Origin: Blastococcus sp.
Lineage (GTDB): Bacteria > Actinomycetota > Actinomycetes > Mycobacteriales > Geodermatophilaceae
NCBI GenBank assembly: GCA_025465355.1
Contig: JAODNN010000072.1
Coordinates: forward strand, 1-64,000
Direction of reading: 5' to 3'
Length of the DNA: 64,000 nt
Shown here: piece by piece, positions 61,322-64,000 of the stretch
Position numbering within the stretch: the first letter of the stretch is position 1
Layout of the letters: each line of letters opens with the position of its first letter
Program-made: the position numbers and the translations under genes
The notes under the pieces: model-generated
The model's database searches: none
Told to the model about the DNA's origin: nothing
Seen by the model: only the letters and a program-made list of their open reading frames with translations

Positions 61322-64000
61322 TCAGTCGGACGCGGGGACGCCGTAGAAGACCTGCTCGACGACCGTGCGCGCGCGCCGGGTCGTGCGCCGGTAGTCGTCG
61401 AGGAACTGGCCGGCGTCCGAGTCGGGCCCGTAGCCGCACGCCCGGGCGACGCCCACCAGCTCCGGGCCGGGCCGGGGCAGCTGGTCGCTGGGCCGGCCGC
61501 GGACCAGGAAGATGCCGTTCCTGGCCCGGGCGGCCAGCTCCCAGGCGGCCTGGAGCGCGTCGGCCTGCTCGTCGTCCAGCCGGCTGCTGTCCCGGAGTGC
61601 GGCCAGCGCCTCCACGGTCGAGGGAACGCGCAGCGCCGGGTCCTCCGCGGCGTGCAGCAGCTGCAGGAGCTGCACGGTCCATTCGACGTCGGCGAGCCCG
61701 CCGCGGCCGAGCTTGGTGTGCGTGGCCGGGTCCGCCCCGCGGGGCAGCCGCTCGCGTTCCACGCGGGCCTTGATCCGGCGGATCTCGGCGACCTGGTCGC
61801 CGGTCAGGCCCTCGGCGGGGTACCGGATCGAGTCGATCAGTGCGGTGAACTCCGCGCCGAGGGACTCATCTCCCGCGACCGGCACTGCACGCAGCAGCGC
61901 CTGCACCTCCCAGATCGACACCCAGCGCTCGTAGTACTCCCGGAAGGAGGTCAGGCTGCGGACCAGGGGACCCTGCCGGCCCTCGGGTCGCAGGTCGGCG
62001 TCGATCTCGAACGCGGGATCCGGGGCAGGCTCGCCGAGCAGCCGCCGGAGCGTGTGCGCCACGGCGTTGGCGGCCGCGGTCGCGCGGGCGTCGTCGGCCC
62101 CCGGCCGGGGCCGATGGACGAAGAGGACGTCGGCGTCGGACCCGTAGCCCATCTCCGCGCCGCCCAGGCGCCCCATGCCGATGACGGCGAGATCCATCGG
62201 CACGTCCGCGACGTCGATCCCGCTCTGGAGCGCGTAGGCCCGCAGCGCGACATCCAGCCCCGCCTGCAGGGTCGCGACGGCGATGTCGGTGAGCGCCTGG
62301 CCGAGCCGCACGACGTCGAGCCGGCCCAGCAGGTCGGCGGAGGCGACCCGGAGCAACTCCTGGCGCCGCAGCCCGCGCAGGACCCGCATGCCCTCGACCG
62401 GATCGGACGCCCGGGTCGCTGCCTGCCGCCACGCGCCGGCGAGCGCGGTCGCGGTGCGCGGCTCCAGCTGCGCGTCCTCGGCGAGGATGCGCAGTGCCTC
62501 AGGGGTGCGGGTCAGCAGCGAGGCGACGTACTGGCTGGACCCCAGCAGGTGGGCCAACCGTTCGACCACCTGGCCCTCGTCGCGCAGGAGCCGCAGGTAC
62601 CACTGGTTGCCGCCGAGGGCCTCGCTGACCTGGCGGTAGGCGAGCAGGCCGGCGTCCGGGTTCGGGCAGGAGGCGAAGGTCTGCAGCAGGACCGGCAGCA
62701 GGTATTTCTGCATCGACGCCGAGCGCGACACGCCCCCGGTGAGCGCGGCGAGGTGCCGGAGCGCCCCCTCGGGGTCGGCGAAGCCGAGCGCACGCAGCCA
62801 GTCCCCCGCCGCCTTCGACCCCAACTGCAGGTTCTCCCCGGGCACGCGGGCGACAGCGGAGAGCAGCGGACGGTAGAAGAGCTTCTCGTGCAGCCGGCGC
62901 ACCTCGCGGGTGTGCAGGTTCAGCTCCGCCCGCAGCACGTCGACGGCGTCGCCCCGGTGGTCCGGCTTGTACCCCAGCGAGCGGGCCAGCCAGCGCAGCT
63001 GTTGCTCGTCAGTGGGCAGCAGGTGGGTGCGGCGCATGCGGAGCAACTGGAGGCGGTGTTCGACGGTGCGGAGGAACCGGTAGGAGGCGATCAGCGTCGC
63101 GGCGTCGTCCCGGCCGACGTAGCCACCGGCCGACAGCGCCATGAGCGCCGGCAGCGTGCCGCCCACCCGCAGCGACGGGTCGGCCCGGCCGTGCACCAGC
63201 TGGAGCAGCTGGACGGCGAATTCGACGTCGCGCAGCCCCCCGCGGCCGAGCTTGAGCTCCCGGTCGGCCTGCGCGGGCGGGATGTTCTCCTCGACCCGCC
63301 GGCGCATGGCCTGCACCTCGCCGACGAACCCCGGCCGGTCGCCGGCCTTCCACACCAGGGGCCAGAGCGCGTCGACGTAGCTGCGGCCGAGGTCGGGGTC
63401 GCCCGCGACGGGACGCATCTTCAGCAGGGCCTGGAACTCCCAGGTGCTGGCCCACTGCTCGTAGTAGGCCTGGTGCCCGGCGACGGTGCGGACGAGCGCG
63501 CCGGCCTTGCCCTCGGGCCGCAGGGCGGCGTCGACCTCCCAGGCAGCCTCCTTGCAGATCCGCATGAGCGAGGCAGCCACCCGGGTCGCACTGCTGAGCG
63601 CCGGCCCCTCGGGCTCGCTGGGGTCGACCGGTTCGGCGACGAAGACGACGTCGACGTCGCTGACGTAGTTGAGCTCGCGTCCGCCGCACTTGCCGAGGCC
63701 GATCACCGCGAGCCGGCAGGCCGCGGCGTCGGCGGGCTGCTCGGCGACGGCGACAGCGAGCCCTGCGGTGAGGACCGCCCCGGCGATGTCGGCCAGCTCC
63801 GCCGCGACGTCCTCGGCTGCCAGCCCCTCACCGAGGTCTCGGCCGGCCAGGGAGAGGATCGCCCGGCGGTAGGCCACCCGCAGGGCGGCGACCCGCTTCG
63901 GGGACGCGTCCGGAGCTCCCTTGCCGAGCCGCACGCCCCACGGCGGGTCGTGCGGATCGGCCCCGACGGCGGCGAGCATCTGCTGCTCGAGCGCCGGTAC
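61322..64000 (-). CDS. glnE: glutamine synthetase adenylyltransferase (5' end outside window)
   Basis: The - strand frame is open from the window edge to the stop at 61322 (about 892 codons seen; the family is about 1000 aa), so only the N-terminal part is missing. The first nucleotidyltransferase domain has VIGLGKCGGRELNYVSDVDV and LGRGGLRDVEFAVQLLQL. The second has VIGMGRLGGAEMGYGSDADV and KLGRGGLADVEWTVQLLQLL. The duplicated GLGxxGGxELxxxSDxDV core is the GlnE mark. It adenylylates and deadenylylates glutamine synthetase according to nitrogen status. It lies convergently to the glnA end about 61 kb away. Confidence 0.95.
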   Translation of the reverse strand, partial: VPALEQQMLAAVGADPHDPPWGVRLGKGAPDASPKRVAALRVAYRRAILSLAGRDLGEGLAAEDVAAELADIAGAVLTAGLAVAVAEQPADAAACRLAVIGLGKCGGRELNYVSDVDVVFVAEPVDPSEPEGPALSSATRVAASLMRICKEAAWEVDAALRPEGKAGALVRTVAGHQAYYEQWASTWEFQALLKMRPVAGDPDLGRSYVDALWPLVWKAGDRPGFVGEVQAMRRRVEENIPPAQADRELKLGRGGLRDVEFAVQLLQLVHGRADPSLRVGGTLPALMALSAGGYVGRDDAATLIASYRFLRTVEHRLQLLRMRRTHLLPTDEQQLRWLARSLGYKPDHRGDAVDVLRAELNLHTREVRRLHEKLFYRPLLSAVARVPGENLQLGSKAAGDWLRALGFADPEGALRHLAALTGGVSRSASMQKYLLPVLLQTFASCPNPDAGLLAYRQVSEALGGNQWYLRLLRDEGQVVERLAHLLGSSQYVASLLTRTPEALRILAEDAQLEPRTATALAGAWRQAATRASDPVEGMRVLRGLRRQELLRVASADLLGRLDVVRLGQALTDIAVATLQAGLDVALRAYALQSGIDVADVPMDLAVIGMGRLGGAEMGYGSDADVLFVHRPRPGADDARATAAANAVAHTLRRLLGEPAPDPAFEIDADLRPEGRQGPLVRSLTSFREYYERWVSIWEVQALLRAVPVAGDESLGAEFTALIDSIRYPAEGLTGDQVAEIRRIKARVERERLPRGADPATHTKLGRGGLADVEWTVQLLQLLHAAEDPALRVPSTVEALAALRDSSRLDDEQADALQAAWELAARARNGIFLVRGRPSDQLPRPGPELVGVARACGYGPDSDAGQFLDDYRRTTRRARTVVEQVFYGVPASD

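Noticed and set aside
1-64000. tRNA gene as integration target
   Set aside because: I looked for cloverleaf-like sequences near the integrase remnant and the edges and found none. The repeated sequence is the glnA end.

Overview
The window is very GC-rich DNA from an actinobacterium, with strong G/C third-position bias, many GTG starts and ATGA-type gene overlaps. The gene content (DUF2267, YflT-like, DUF1931 and UBP proteins; hydantoinase operons; GAP1-type GTPase loci) would fit the Geodermatophilaceae or a close relative. That placement is an inference, because no rRNA or other marker gene is present. No tRNA, rRNA, CRISPR array or intact transposase was found.

The window is framed by two nitrogen-control genes. 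The last 42 codons of glnA (glutamine synthetase) are at the left edge on the + strand. Most of glnE (glutamine synthetase adenylyltransferase) is at the right edge on the - strand. The two converge as glnA1 and glnE do in Mycobacterium tuberculosis, where they are neighbours, but here about 61 kb lies between them.

The layout is as follows. (1) 0-6 kb: a scarred integration zone. It has a 24-bp near-copy of the glnA 3' end, a decayed tyrosine integrase, a second copy of the integrase tail, an NDH-2-like gene, a sortase next to an ice-binding-like surface protein, and a SpoIIE/PP2C phosphatase. (2) 6-10 kb: a MOSC-ferredoxin reductase fusion, a peroxiredoxin-like gene and a double SnoaL-like protein. 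(3) 10-23.5 kb: a PucR regulator divergent from a tightly overlapping nine-gene operon with DUF917, a short HyuA, a five-part peptide-type ABC importer, a full HyuA and HyuB. It probably imports and opens a cyclic amide of hydantoin or oxoproline type. (4) 23.6-26.3 kb: a TPR-GGDEF cyclase and a LysR regulator. (5) 26.3-31.6 kb: a five-gene cassette of membrane-tailed Ser/Thr kinase, 45-aa membrane protein, zinc-ribbon GTPase, GAP1-like protein and a potassium-channel-like protein. This resembles NTPase-centred conflict systems and is the most intriguing locus here. (6) 31.7-36.9 kb: CdaR/PucR-like and LuxR regulators, a DUF2267 protein, a GDPD and an HtrA-like lipoprotein protease. (7) 36.9-47.6 kb: an eleven-gene - strand stress operon (Hsp20, YflT-like protein, DnaK, GrpE, DnaJ, CbpM-like protein, ClpB, thioredoxin, UBP zinc finger, cNMP-binding TrxR-like flavoprotein, DUF1931 histone-fold protein). 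(8) 47.8-54.2 kb: a glycosyltransferase, a LysR regulator, a class I glutamine amidotransferase, a MetE-like methyltransferase, a catalase and a second 125-aa DUF2267 protein. (9) 54.3-61.2 kb: a three-subunit xanthine-dehydrogenase-family enzyme, an MFS transporter, a haem-oxygenase-fold protein and a CDGSH Fe-S protein.

Two themes run through the region. One is nitrogen scavenging (hydantoinase operon, PucR regulators, molybdenum hydroxylase, amidotransferase), placed between the genes for glutamine synthetase and its modifying enzyme. The other is stress and redox defence (chaperone operon, catalase, thioredoxins, DUF2267 proteins).
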